Positions 17,316 through 25,501 of a DNA stretch of 64,000 nt are shown here, piece by piece. Each line of letters opens with the position of its first letter. Positions within the stretch are counted from its first letter, which is position 1. Made by a program: the position numbers and the translations under genes. Location of the stretch: the NCBI GenBank assembly GCA_963663635.2, contig CAXXMY010000009.1:372001-436000 (forward strand). Reading direction: 5' to 3'. The stretch is from Poriferisodalis sp963663635. Its GTDB lineage: Bacteria; Actinomycetota; Acidimicrobiia; Acidimicrobiales; Poriferisodalaceae. The notes under the pieces were generated by a model, which did no database searches, was not told the DNA's origin, and saw nothing but the letters and a program-made list of their open reading frames with translations.

Positions 17316-18856
17316 CGGTCGCCTCCGAGGCGACCCCAGGCGGCGGTGCCGGGCTGCAGCGAGTGCACGTCATCGGCGCGTCGGCGCTGTCCGGGCGGGT
17401 CAGCGGCCAGGATCGAGGCCAGGTCGCCGTCTGCGAAGCGGCCGAACATCGCGGCGGCACCGAGCGCCCAGTCAAGCCGCTCGGCGCCGTGCAGTCGGGC
17501 AAGGGTGACGGCTTGGGCCATCTTGACCTTCATGCGGGTCGTGCCCGCAGCAGCTGCTTCAACGAGCCAGGTGCGGGCCCCGTCTGCGATGGCGCCGAAC
17601 TCGGCCTCGGCCGCGCTCGTCGGTCTCGGACGCCGCCCGAGCGGCCCAGCCGGGCGCGCCGGGCAGTGGGCGTCGTCGATCATCGGATGCCCAGGCGTCG
17701 AACGCTGGTGGCGGGCAGCCTCGATTGGGCCTGACGGTGCGCAGTGGGTGACCACGAGGCGGTCACCGTCCACACGCACCCACACCGTCTCATCGGCCAA
17801 CGTGTGCGGGACCGAGCAGGTCACCGCGCCGAAGCTGACCGTCGCCGAGGGCGACACCCGCCGGGTCTCGCCGAACACCGCCGTGCAAGGGGCCTCGGGC
17901 AGGCGATGCAGGCGCTGCTGCTCCTCGAGGAGCAGCTCGACCGGTGCCCGCCGGGTCACCCGATGCTCACGGCCGTTGACCTCGGCCATCCACGCCTCGC
18001 ACGCATCGACCAGCTCGGCCCAGCTGGTGCAGTCGCCGCGCAGGTTCGCGTCGGCGGGCACCAAGTCGGCCTCAGCGACCCGCACCGTCGCCTCTGACCC
18101 GCCTTTGGATTCAGGGTCCGCCGGCACACACGTCGCGATCGTGATCCCGCAGTGACCGCCGATCGCGACCATCTCCGGATGCCTGACCGGCACCCCCGCG
18201 ACGTGATCGATCGTGACGGTGCGCTCGTTGTCGGCCAGCCAATACGACGGTGCACCACCGGAGGCCCTCATCGCCCGGTCGACACAGCCGATCACCGTCG
18301 CCAACCTGCGATCCCAACACGGCACCACCACCCGGAACCTCGACCACGCCAACCACGCACAAAACAGATTCGTCCTTCGGCCCGCGATGACCGGACCGGT
18401 GCCCCAGTCCCACTGCGCCCACATCCCAGGCTCGGGGATCCACCGCCGATACACCCGCCGCCGACCACGGCGATGGTCGGCCTTCACCTCCGCCACCGCC
18501 CGACGCACCGTCCGGGCCGAACCCTCGAACCCCAACGCCTTCAGCTTGTCGTGGCAACGATCGGCGCGGATCTCGGCGTGCGACCGCTCGACCCACTCCT
18601 CGATCCTCGCCAAGAACGGATCGATGATCCGCCCCCTGCGCCGCGGCCCGTCGCCGGCCAACTCGCCGGCATCGCGCTCAGCGACATAACGGGCCACAGT
18701 GTGATGAGACACCCCGGCCAACTCACCAGCGCCACGCAACGACCCAGCCAGGTCGAACGCCTCCAACATGTTCATGATTTCCTCGCGAGACTTCACTCGC
18801 TCCTCCAACTCGATGGTCACCGTTGTGGTGACCGGCCATTCGAGTAGCAGGACCAC
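17312..18856 (-). CDS. istA: IS21 transposase IstA
   Basis: About 514 residues. An N-terminal helix-turn-helix (LRGAGELAGVSHHTVARYVA) is followed by an RNase H-fold core with D in MWAQWDWGTGPV, D in SYWLADNERTVT and E in PESKGGSEATVRVAE, the DDE triad. The start at GTG 18856 is tentative; other in-frame starts lie within the next 30 codons (for example the GTG of VTTTVTIELEE). The C-terminal part contains the IstB-contact region and ends WGRLGGDR. Confidence 0.92.
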   Translation of the reverse strand: MVLLLEWPVTTTVTIELEERVKSREEIMNMLEAFDLAGSLRGAGELAGVSHHTVARYVAERDAGELAGDGPRRRGRIIDPFLARIEEWVERSHAEIRADRCHDKLKALGFEGSARTVRRAVAEVKADHRRGRRRVYRRWIPEPGMWAQWDWGTGPVIAGRRTNLFCAWLAWSRFRVVVPCWDRRLATVIGCVDRAMRASGGAPSYWLADNERTVTIDHVAGVPVRHPEMVAIGGHCGITIATCVPADPESKGGSEATVRVAEADLVPADANLRGDCTSWAELVDACEAWMAEVNGREHRVTRRAPVELLLEEQQRLHRLPEAPCTAVFGETRRVSPSATVSFGAVTCSVPHTLADETVWVRVDGDRLVVTHCAPSGPIEAARHQRSTPGHPMIDDAHCPARPAGPLGRRPRPTSAAEAEFGAIADGARTWLVEAAAAGTTRMKVKMAQAVTLARLHGAERLDWALGAAAMFGRFADGDLASILAADPPGQRRRADDVHSLQPGTAAWGRLGGDR

Positions 18857-18989
18857 CCCGCCGCGGTGGACCCCGACGGGAAACGGACTTCAACGCGGGC
18901 AGTCCTGTCGGCCGCCGCCGGGCAGAACCGTCGGCCCCCAGCGGGCACCTACATGGCCGCCACTGGGCAGGATCTCATGGCCGCCGACA

Positions 18990-19365
18990 CATGTGCAGGG
19001 CGCGGTTGGCGGCGAAGTTGAGTCGGTGACGCTGGGTGCGTCCGCTCGATGCGGGGACCGGCGCTGTCGCGCACAGGTGAGCGACCGACGCTTGGGAGCC
19101 GAGCAGGTCGATGTTGTGGCCAGCGGCGAGGTGCAGGGTCGCGGTGTGGTGAGTGCCGCACCCGAGCCGTGAGGAGGTTGTGGGTGCTGGGGTGGCGACG
19201 AGCCGGTCGCGGCGGCGCGGGCCTCGGGGGCGCTGTTTCGGGCGACGCTGAGCTGGCGGATCGCGTCAACGATGCCGATGGTATCGGTGGCGGCTGCGGT
19301 CGCTTCGCCCGAGAGCACCTTGCGAGCAGATGCCTGACGGCCCGTGGACGCGTCGAGGGCGGAGT
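18990..19365 (-). pseudogene. IS110-family transposase remnant, N-terminal and central pieces
   Basis: Minus-strand frames contain ASARKVLSGEATA, DTIGIVDAIRQLSVARNSAP and, in a different frame, HLAAGHNIDLLGSQASVAHL then CATAPVPASSGRTQRHRLN, FAANRALH. These match the linker and C-terminal core (ASSG-x-T-x-RHRLN) of IS110 transposases, but the frame changes at least once and parts of the middle are missing. With the 16298-16474 piece this is one old IS110 gene split by IS21. No RuvC-like N-terminal catalytic domain was recognised. Confidence 0.7.
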
Positions 19366-19504
19366 GTTGGGCTGAACGGCGCGGCGGCTGTGTGCGGTGT
19401 TTGTGTGTCCTGCGTCAGTGGACGCAGAGTTGGGTCGGGTGAGTTGTGTCAGCGGCAGCGGCCGTCGGTGTCAGCCCTATGGCTTGCCTGCAACAGAAGT
19501 GTTG

Positions 19505-19512
19505 TATATGAT
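19505..19512 (+). promoter_or_regulatory. Putative -10 box of hicAB
   Basis: TATATGAT ends 2 nt before the first candidate hicA start codon (GTG 19515; GTG 19521 is the alternative). This would give a leaderless or nearly leaderless message, common in actinobacteria. TTGCCT about 20 nt upstream could serve as a weak -35. Confidence 0.4.
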
Positions 19513-19661
19513 CTGTGCGTGTGAATGCAGGCGAGCTCAAGCGCTGGCTGAAGAAGCGAGGCTGCACCTTCGAGACACACAAGGGAGGCAGCGGACACCT
19601 CACCGTGAGACTCGAAGACCGCACGAGCCAATTGCCCATGCACGGCGGACGCAAGGAACTA

Positions 19662-20898
19662 GTGCTGTGTCCGCAAACGTTCGTCGGGTTGGTGTCCGCG
19701 TGGCGGGGTGCGGTTTGTGGTTTGGTCGGGGGTATAAGTGAGCGTGTTCGGGTCCGTCGGTTGACCCATGAACAAGGCCAGGCGTTGCAGCGGATCGTGC
19801 GTCGCGGCGCCGGCAAGTCGCCGGGGTCTCATGTGCGATGGCGGCGTGCGGTGGTGGTCCATGCGTCGGCGGGCGGGAACTCGGTGCCGGTGATCGCGCA
19901 GCTGGCGGCGACGTCGCCTGATCGGGTGAGAGAGATGATTCATCGGTTCAACGAGTCGCCGATGGCGTCGTCGGGTCCCTCAGTGGGCGGGTGGCCGTGG
20001 TCGCCGGATCACGACTGACGATGAGGCGTTCATCGTCGAGACGGCCCGCATCCGCCCAAAGAAGCTGGACCAGCCGTTCACGCGGTGGAGCGTCCGCAAG
20101 CTCGCGGCGTACCTGGCCGACAACCCGACCCGGGTGGTCCAGGTCGGCCGGCAGCGGCTGCACGAGATCCTCACCGAGTCAGGCATCACGTTCGGGCGCA
20201 CCAAGACCTGGGCCGAGTCCAACGACGCGGACCGCGACGCGAAGCTGGACCGCATCGAGCATGTGGCGGACAAGCACCCAGACCGGGTGTTCGCGTTCGA
20301 CGAGTTCGGGCCGCTGGCCATTCGCCCGACCGGCGGGGCGTGCTGGGCGCCGCGCTCGCGTCCCCAGCGGCTGCGCGCGAACTACAACAAGCTCCACGGG
20401 GTGCGCCAGTTCCACGGCTGCTACAGCGTCGGCGACGACGAGCTGTGGGGCGTCGTGCGGCGCCGCAAGTCCGCAGCCAACACCCTCGCAGCGCTCAAGA
20501 CCATCCGCGCCCGCCGCCCCGACGGCGAGCCGGTCTATGTGATCTTGGACAACCTGTCAGCCCACAACCGCACCGACATTCGCAGATGGGCCAAGCGCAA
20601 CCGTGTCGAGCTGTGCTTCACCCCCACCTACAGCTCATGGGCGAACCCCATCGAAGCGCACTTCGGGCCGCTGCGCGAGTTCGCGCCCGACAACTCCGAC
20701 CACCCCAACCACACCGTGCTCACCCGCCGCTCTGCACGCCCACCTGCGCTGGCGCAACGCCAACAAACGCTCACCCGAACTGCTCGCGGCCCAACGACGC
20801 GAACGAGCCAGAACCCGAGCCGAAAAACAACACCGCTGGGGCAGACCCACCAAACAAGCCGCATGACCAAAGCGCGCAAACGTTTGCGGACACAGCAC
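19662..20898 (+). mobile_element. IS630-family insertion sequence, copy 2
   Basis: Same length (1237 bp) and terminal repeats as copy 1, flanked by TA at 19660-19661 and 20899-20900. It lies within hicA. Its transposase lacks the extra T of copy 1 but has a one-base gain near 20729 (CCCGCCGCTCTGC against CCCGCGCTCTGC), and its ORF-A start has changed from ATG to ATA. Confidence 0.95.
19734..20866 (+). pseudogene. IS630 transposase, copy 2 (frameshifted near the C-terminus)
   Basis: The first frame (ISERVRVRRLTHEQGQ, with ATA in place of the ATG of copy 1) ends at 20018. The second frame carries PQWAGG, KLDQPFTRWSVRKLAAYL, AFDEFGPL, VILDNLSAHNRTD and NPIEAHFG in one piece, so here only one shift is needed to join both halves. 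After HTVLTR an inserted base moves translation out of frame; the family's C-terminal RWRNANKRSPELLAAQRRER lies in the next frame and ends at 20866. Probably inactive unless the lost tail is dispensable. Confidence 0.82.
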
Positions 20899-20947
20899 TA
20901 GGAACCAAACTCGTCGCCAAGATCAAGAAGGACCTGGGGCTGAAGTG

Positions 20948-21364
20948 ATGCTCGCATATCCCATCGAACTCACAGATGACAACGGCACCGTGATGGTGAC
21001 ATGTCCTGACTTTCCCGAGATGGCCACGTTCGGCGACGACAGAACCGAGGGCCTGCATCGGGCCGTCGATGCCATCGAGGAGGCAATCGCCGCACGGATC
21101 AGCAGACGGCAGGACATCCCGACGCCGTCGCTTGGACAGGTCTACGCGACGTTGCCGACGCTCACGGCTGCCAAAGTGCTGCTTCACCAACGCATGCAGT
21201 CGCAAGGTGTGAGCAAGGCCGATCTCGCTCGACGCCTCGGGTGGCACATGCCTCAAGTCGATCGAGTTCTCGACATCAACCATCACTCCCGGCTGGACCG
21301 AATTGACGCAGCACTCAACGCATTCGACTGCTGTCTCACAGTGCAAGTGACGGCTATCGCATAG
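20948..21364 (+). CDS. hicB: HicB-type antitoxin with C-terminal HTH
   Basis: About 138 residues. The N-terminal partial RNase H-like domain (YPIELTDDNGTVMVTCPDFP, then a D-R-T-E-G-L-H-R-A-V-D-A-I-E helix) binds the toxin; the C-terminal helix-turn-helix (GVSKADLARRLGWHMPQVDR) binds the operator. It starts at ATG 20948, overlapping the hicA stop by one base. Its own sequence looks intact, so the antitoxin outlives its broken toxin. With IS630 between it and the native promoter, transcription may now start within the element. Confidence 0.9.
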   Translation: MLAYPIELTDDNGTVMVTCPDFPEMATFGDDRTEGLHRAVDAIEEAIAARISRRQDIPTPSLGQVYATLPTLTAAKVLLHQRMQSQGVSKADLARRLGWHMPQVDRVLDINHHSRLDRIDAALNAFDCCLTVQVTAIA

Positions 21365-21757
21365 TCCGCAACGAGCGAGCCGCTCGCTGACGTGGACTGG
21401 CGCAAGGACAACCCTGGATGGGAAGGCGAATCACCCCGCGCACATCTTCACTGTTCAGTGGAGACTTGGGTTGTTGAGTCACGGCCGGGGTGGCTGTGCT
21501 GGGTTGACGGAAGTAGGCGGGTTCGTGTTCGGTGGTGTGGTGCAGGCGCAGTACTCGAAGCTCGGCGTCTCGGTCGTGCCGCTTGGAGATGCCGGTTTCA
21601 CGTGCCCGCCGCCCGAAAGGACTGAGCGGCTGCGAAGTTGGATCTCAATGCCGTTGCAGTTCAGCTACTCGAATAGGGCTTGTCGGTGACGCTCGGTGAC
21701 ACTCGGTCGTGATGTTGGGGCCATCGCTCCAGGCCATTGCAGCCAGACCCAGCCAAT
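21365..21757. other. Non-coding stretch between hicB and fic
   Basis: No gene was recognised. Short open segments (for example one containing VVQAQYSKLGVSVVPLGDAG on the plus strand around 21530-21600) lack a convincing start, ribosome site or family resemblance. The 3' end grades into the AT-richer fic promoter. Confidence 0.4.
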
Positions 21758-21782
21758 CTAAACATTTGCCTACAATGTTTAG
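21758..21782 (+). promoter_or_regulatory. 9-bp perfect inverted repeat overlapping the fic promoter
   Basis: CTAAACATT (21758-21766) and AATGTTTAG (21774-21782) are exact reverse complements separated by 7 nt. The spacer and right arm contain TACAAT (21771-21776), a good -10 hexamer, so a protein bound here would block transcription. The fic ATG lies 57 nt downstream. The Fic protein has a C-terminal winged helix, making autorepression plausible but unproven. Confidence 0.6.
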
Positions 21783-21838
21783 GTAAGCAGTGATAACGTT
21801 ACACAAAAGGCGCAAATGTAGAGGTGTGAACGAAACTC

Positions 21839-23092
21839 ATGGCCCGATGGCCTGCAGCTCGGCGGCAGAACGCAACCGTAGAGAACGAATTGTGGCGGTC
21901 GTGGGACGACGAGAGCACCCCCACAATTTCCGTCGTCCAAACCGTGCCCGCCAGCATCGCCGACCGTCCGATTCCGGCGCTCGGGCCGACCACGGGCGCA
22001 GCGCTGGCCAAGGCGACACAAGCGGTCGATGATCTTCGCGACCACGCAGCCAGGACGACCGGCGTTCTCGGCCATCTGAGCGCGGTGCTTATCCGAGCCG
22101 ACGCGGTGGCATCGTCGCAGATCGAGCACATCACGACCTCCAGCGAAGTGCTGGCCATCGCGCTCGCCGAATTGAGCGACGACGAGCCCGACCAGGACCC
22201 CTACCCCGTGGCCACCGAGCTCGTTGCCGCGAACGTCGCGACGGCGCTACGCGCCCACCGTGCCCCCGAAGATCTGACCCAGGACTGGTTCCACCGCCGT
22301 CACCGCAGCCTGCTGGCCGCTGACCCCGAGTTGGCGCCGCACCACCTAGGTGCATGGCGAGACTGCGCCGTGTGGATCGGCAACACCCGCCAGACAGCGG
22401 TCTTCGAAGGCCCGCCACACCATCGCATCCCGGCGCTGATGGACGACTTAGTGCGCTTCGCAGGCCGCAGCGACGTGCACGCCATCGTGCACGCCGGCGT
22501 CGCGCACGCCCACTTTGAGACGATCCACCCCTACGCCGACGGCAACGGTCGCATCGGGCGCCTGCTGATCCACCGACTCCTCGACGCCCGGCCGGCACCA
22601 GCAGCGGCGACAGCGCCGGTGCCTGTAGCCCACGGCCTCCTGCACAATCCGACGGGCTATGTCGACGGCCTGACGGCCTACCGGAACGGCGACCTCGACG
22701 AATGGATCACCGTGTTCGCGACGGCGGTCGTCGACGGAGCACAGGCCGCAATCCGTCTCGTGGACCGCATCGCAAGCATCGCCGGCGAGTATCGCGAGCG
22801 TGTCCGCACCCGCGCCGGGTCGGCGGTATCGCACATCCTCGACGGACTGCTGCACACACCAGCCATCACGGCCGGCGAGATCGGGGCCGCCTACAAGCTG
22901 ACGCCGGGCCGGGCCTCACAGATTCTGCACCAACTCGCTAACGCGGGCATCCTTCGGCGTAGCGATCACCGGGCCGGCCGGGCCCGCGTCTGGGTGGCCC
23001 ACGCAGTCATCGACGCCGTCGACACCATCAACGCCACCATCCCCCGGCGCCTCCTCGACAATGCCGACAACATCAACGCATTGAGCGGCTGA
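21839..23092 (+). CDS. Fic family AMPylase-type protein with C-terminal winged helix
   Basis: A 417-residue protein. The Fic core HPYADGNGRIGR carries the catalytic histidine (H230) and the phosphate-binding loop. An upstream inhibitory-helix motif SSQIEH (E96) resembles class II Fic autoinhibition, with His where Gly/Asn is common. An N-terminal Fic_N-like region precedes it. The C-terminal segment ITAGEIGAAYKLTPGRASQI is a winged helix. Fic enzymes transfer AMP or related groups to target proteins. Full length and intact, in contrast to the neighbouring hicA. Confidence 0.92.
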   Translation: MARWPAARRQNATVENELWRSWDDESTPTISVVQTVPASIADRPIPALGPTTGAALAKATQAVDDLRDHAARTTGVLGHLSAVLIRADAVASSQIEHITTSSEVLAIALAELSDDEPDQDPYPVATELVAANVATALRAHRAPEDLTQDWFHRRHRSLLAADPELAPHHLGAWRDCAVWIGNTRQTAVFEGPPHHRIPALMDDLVRFAGRSDVHAIVHAGVAHAHFETIHPYADGNGRIGRLLIHRLLDARPAPAAATAPVPVAHGLLHNPTGYVDGLTAYRNGDLDEWITVFATAVVDGAQAAIRLVDRIASIAGEYRERVRTRAGSAVSHILDGLLHTPAITAGEIGAAYKLTPGRASQILHQLANAGILRRSDHRAGRARVWVAHAVIDAVDTINATIPRRLLDNADNINALSG

Positions 23093-23187
23093 AGGGTCCC
23101 TCTGTCGCGGGCGAAAGGCCGCTTCGCCGCTCAGGCTGCGCTCAAGAGTCCTGCTTGACATCGATTTCCCGGCGCAGGCTCACGAAT

Positions 23188-23301
23188 GCCGGGCGTCGCC
23201 GCATCTTCACCCACACCGTGGTCGAGGTGATGACGGCCCTGGGAGGCGACCAGCCTCCGAACATGCTCAACCCGCAAGCCTGGCCAGGCCGTAACGCCTG
23301 A
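23188..23301 (+). pseudogene. 3' remnant of a second 2-hydroxyacid dehydrogenase gene (island boundary repeat)
   Basis: The frame AGRRRIFTHTVVEVMTALGG, then DQPPNMLNPQAWPGRNA and a TGA aligns end to end with the last 37 codons of the intact gene at 7779-8807: I count 20 base differences in 114, many of them at third codon positions, and five amino-acid changes. There is no upstream homologous frame, so it is a fragment. The two copies are direct repeats bracketing all the mobile elements of the 8.8-23.2 kb region. Confidence 0.85.
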
Positions 23302-23362
23302 AGTCCGGTTACGCCACCACACATCACCAGCACCGCGACCTCGGACATAGCCTCCGGTACCG

Positions 23363-25501
23363 ATGGCACTCACGGCATCGGCGGCCAGACAGCTGGCGGC
23401 GTTCCTGCCCGGCGAGCCCGACGCCGACTCGCTGCTCGACGGCTTTCTGGCCTACACCGACGAGATCGGTTTGGAGCTCTATCCGGCTCAGGAAGATGCG
23501 ATCCTCGAGATCTTCGGCGGCAACCACGTCATCATCACCACGCCAACCGGCTCAGGCAAATCACTCGTCGGACTTGCGGCCCACTTCGAAGCGGTAGCGC
23601 GCGGCCATCGCAGCTACTACACGGCGCCGGTCAAAGCGCTGGTCTCGGAGAAATTCTTCGCCCTGTGCGGCGAGTTGGGCGCAGCCAACGTCGGCATGGT
23701 GACCGGCGACGGTGCGGTAAATCCCGACGCGCCGGTTGTGTGCTGCACGCAGGAGATCCTTGCCAATCTTGCGCTGAGCCACGGTGCCGACGCCCCGGTC
23801 GACAGCGTTGTCATGGACGAGTTTCACTTCTATTCCGATCGGGATCGGGGCTGGGCCTGGCAGGTGCCCTTGCTGGAATTGATCCGCTCACAGATGGTGC
23901 TCATGAGCGCGACGCTGGGGCCGACGACACGTTTCGCCGAGGATCTGCGGCGTCGCTCGGGCCGTGAGGTCGCCACGGTGACGGGGGCAGAGCGTCCGGT
24001 GCCGCTCACCTTCACCTACCGCGAGACGACCCTGCACCAGTCGCTCGAAGAACTGCTGGAACTGCGGCGTGTACCCGCCTACATCGTCCACTTCGCCCAG
24101 AGAGCCGCCAATGAGCGTGCCCAAGCGCTGACCAGCATGAACGTGCTCACGAAGGACGAGAAGGCTGCGGTCGCCGCCGAGATCGTCGGCTTCGGCTTCG
24201 ATTCGCCTTTCGGACGCGACGTTCAACGATTCGTCAAGGCTGGCATCGGCGTGCACCACGCAGGGATGCTGCCGAAATACAGGATGCTGGTCGAACGGCT
24301 GGCTGGCTTGGGCCTGCTCAAGCTGATCTGCGGCACCGACACGCTCGGCGTCGGCGTGAACGTCCCGATCCGAACGGTCGTGTTCACTCAGCTCTGCAAG
24401 TACGACGGGCGCGACACCCGCACCCTGACGGTGCGCGACTTCCAGCAGATCGCCGGACGGGCCGGCCGGCGGGGCTTTGACCACGACGGCTTCGTGTGGT
24501 GCCAGGCCCCGGAGCACGAAGTCGAATACGCCATCGCTCTGGAGAAGGCTCGCGAGAAGTTCGGCGACGACCCTGCCAAGCTCCGCAAGGTCCGCCGCCC
24601 ATCGGCTCCCAAGCGCGGTTATGTGGCTTGGAACGCCGATACCTTCGGGCGGCTGGCATCAGGCCAACCTGAAGCCCTGCGATCCCGCTTTGACGTCTCG
24701 CACTCGATGCTCATGCACGTGCTGGACAGGCCCGGTGACGGCCGTGCAGCAATGAAGCGGCTGCTCACCGACAACCACGAGACACGCAAGTCCAATCGCA
24801 ACCACATCCGCCGGGCGATCTCGATCTACCGGGCGCTGTTGGCTGCGAACGTCGTCGAACAGCTCGACGAGCCCGATGACGAGGACCGGCTCGTGCGCGT
24901 CAACGTCGATCTGCAGCTGGAATTCGACTTGACCCACCCGCTCTCGCCGTTCGCGCTCGACGCGATCGAGTTTCTCGACCGGGACGAGCCGACCTACGCG
25001 CTCGACGTGCTCAGCGTGCTGGAGTCAACGCTCGAGAATCCGACCGTCGTGCTCGAGCGCCAGCGAGACATGGCCCGCACCGACCTGCTGGCTGAGATGA
25101 AGGCCGAAGGCATCGAATACGAAGAGCGCATGGCGCGCCTCGAAGAGGTCGAATGGCCCAAGCCGCTGCGCGACTGGCTCTACGACAGCTTCAATGCCTG
25201 GTCGACGAACCACCCCTGGCTCGGCAGCGAGAACGTCCGCCCCAAGTCAATTGCCCGCGATATGTACGAACGCGCCATGACGTTCCGCGAGTACGTCAAC
25301 CACTACGGCATCAAAGGCTCCGAAGGAGTGCTCCTCCGCTACCTCAGCGACGCTTACAAAGCACTCTCGCGAAACGTCCCCGAACATCACCGCAGCGACG
25401 ACATCGTGGAGCTGACCCGCTGGCTCGGCGACACCGTCCGCAAGACCGACAGCAGCCTCATCGACGAATGGGAACGACTCCAGGCACTCGCTGCGGGCTA
25501 G
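23363..25501 (+). CDS. DUF3516 Ski2-like DExH-box helicase
   Basis: A 712-residue superfamily 2 helicase. Motif I is TPTGSGKS (about residue 60), motif II is DEFH, motif III is SATLG, and motif VI is QIAGRAGRRG. The C-terminal third is the actinobacterial DUF3516 region, rich in acidic and basic helices. Such proteins are thought to unwind structured RNA. ATG 23363 follows a GGTACCG segment that is repeated at 15936-15958. The stop overlaps the convergent guaB stop by 4 nt. Confidence 0.92.
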   Translation: MALTASAARQLAAFLPGEPDADSLLDGFLAYTDEIGLELYPAQEDAILEIFGGNHVIITTPTGSGKSLVGLAAHFEAVARGHRSYYTAPVKALVSEKFFALCGELGAANVGMVTGDGAVNPDAPVVCCTQEILANLALSHGADAPVDSVVMDEFHFYSDRDRGWAWQVPLLELIRSQMVLMSATLGPTTRFAEDLRRRSGREVATVTGAERPVPLTFTYRETTLHQSLEELLELRRVPAYIVHFAQRAANERAQALTSMNVLTKDEKAAVAAEIVGFGFDSPFGRDVQRFVKAGIGVHHAGMLPKYRMLVERLAGLGLLKLICGTDTLGVGVNVPIRTVVFTQLCKYDGRDTRTLTVRDFQQIAGRAGRRGFDHDGFVWCQAPEHEVEYAIALEKAREKFGDDPAKLRKVRRPSAPKRGYVAWNADTFGRLASGQPEALRSRFDVSHSMLMHVLDRPGDGRAAMKRLLTDNHETRKSNRNHIRRAISIYRALLAANVVEQLDEPDDEDRLVRVNVDLQLEFDLTHPLSPFALDAIEFLDRDEPTYALDVLSVLESTLENPTVVLERQRDMARTDLLAEMKAEGIEYEERMARLEEVEWPKPLRDWLYDSFNAWSTNHPWLGSENVRPKSIARDMYERAMTFREYVNHYGIKGSEGVLLRYLSDAYKALSRNVPEHHRSDDIVELTRWLGDTVRKTDSSLIDEWERLQALAAG

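Larger units (their letters stand above)
16475..18989 (-). mobile_element. IS21-family insertion sequence (istA-istB) nested in an IS110 remnant
   Basis: A 2515-bp element beginning TGTCAATGGCC and ending (read inward) TGTCGGCGGCC; both ends contain the subterminal block TGCCCAGTGGCGG, the repeated recognition sites usual for IS21. A 6-bp target duplication CATGTG is present at 16469-16474 and 18990-18995. The element carries istA and istB with a 4-nt overlap, both apparently intact. The flanking DNA is a dead IS110 transposase gene, so this insertion is younger than that element. Confidence 0.92.
19515..20948 (+). pseudogene. hicA: HicA-type mRNA interferase toxin gene split by IS630 copy 2
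   Basis: The 5' part (19515-19661) encodes VNAGELKRWLKKRGCTFETH and KGGSGHLTVRLEDRTSQLPM, then HGGRKEL; the 3' part (20899-20948) encodes GTKLVAKIKKDLGLK. Removing the 1237-bp IS630 copy and one TA restores a single 64-codon frame. GGSGHLTV carries the catalytic histidine of HicA, and LPMHGGRKELGTKLV is the usual C-terminal motif. HicA cleaves mRNA when free of HicB. The stop overlaps the hicB start by one base (TGATG). As it stands the toxin is truncated and fused to IS-derived sequence, and hence inactive. Confidence 0.88.

Noticed and set aside
21392..21689. Small open frames between hicB and fic
   Set aside because: No ribosome site, no recognisable fold and no neighbour support.
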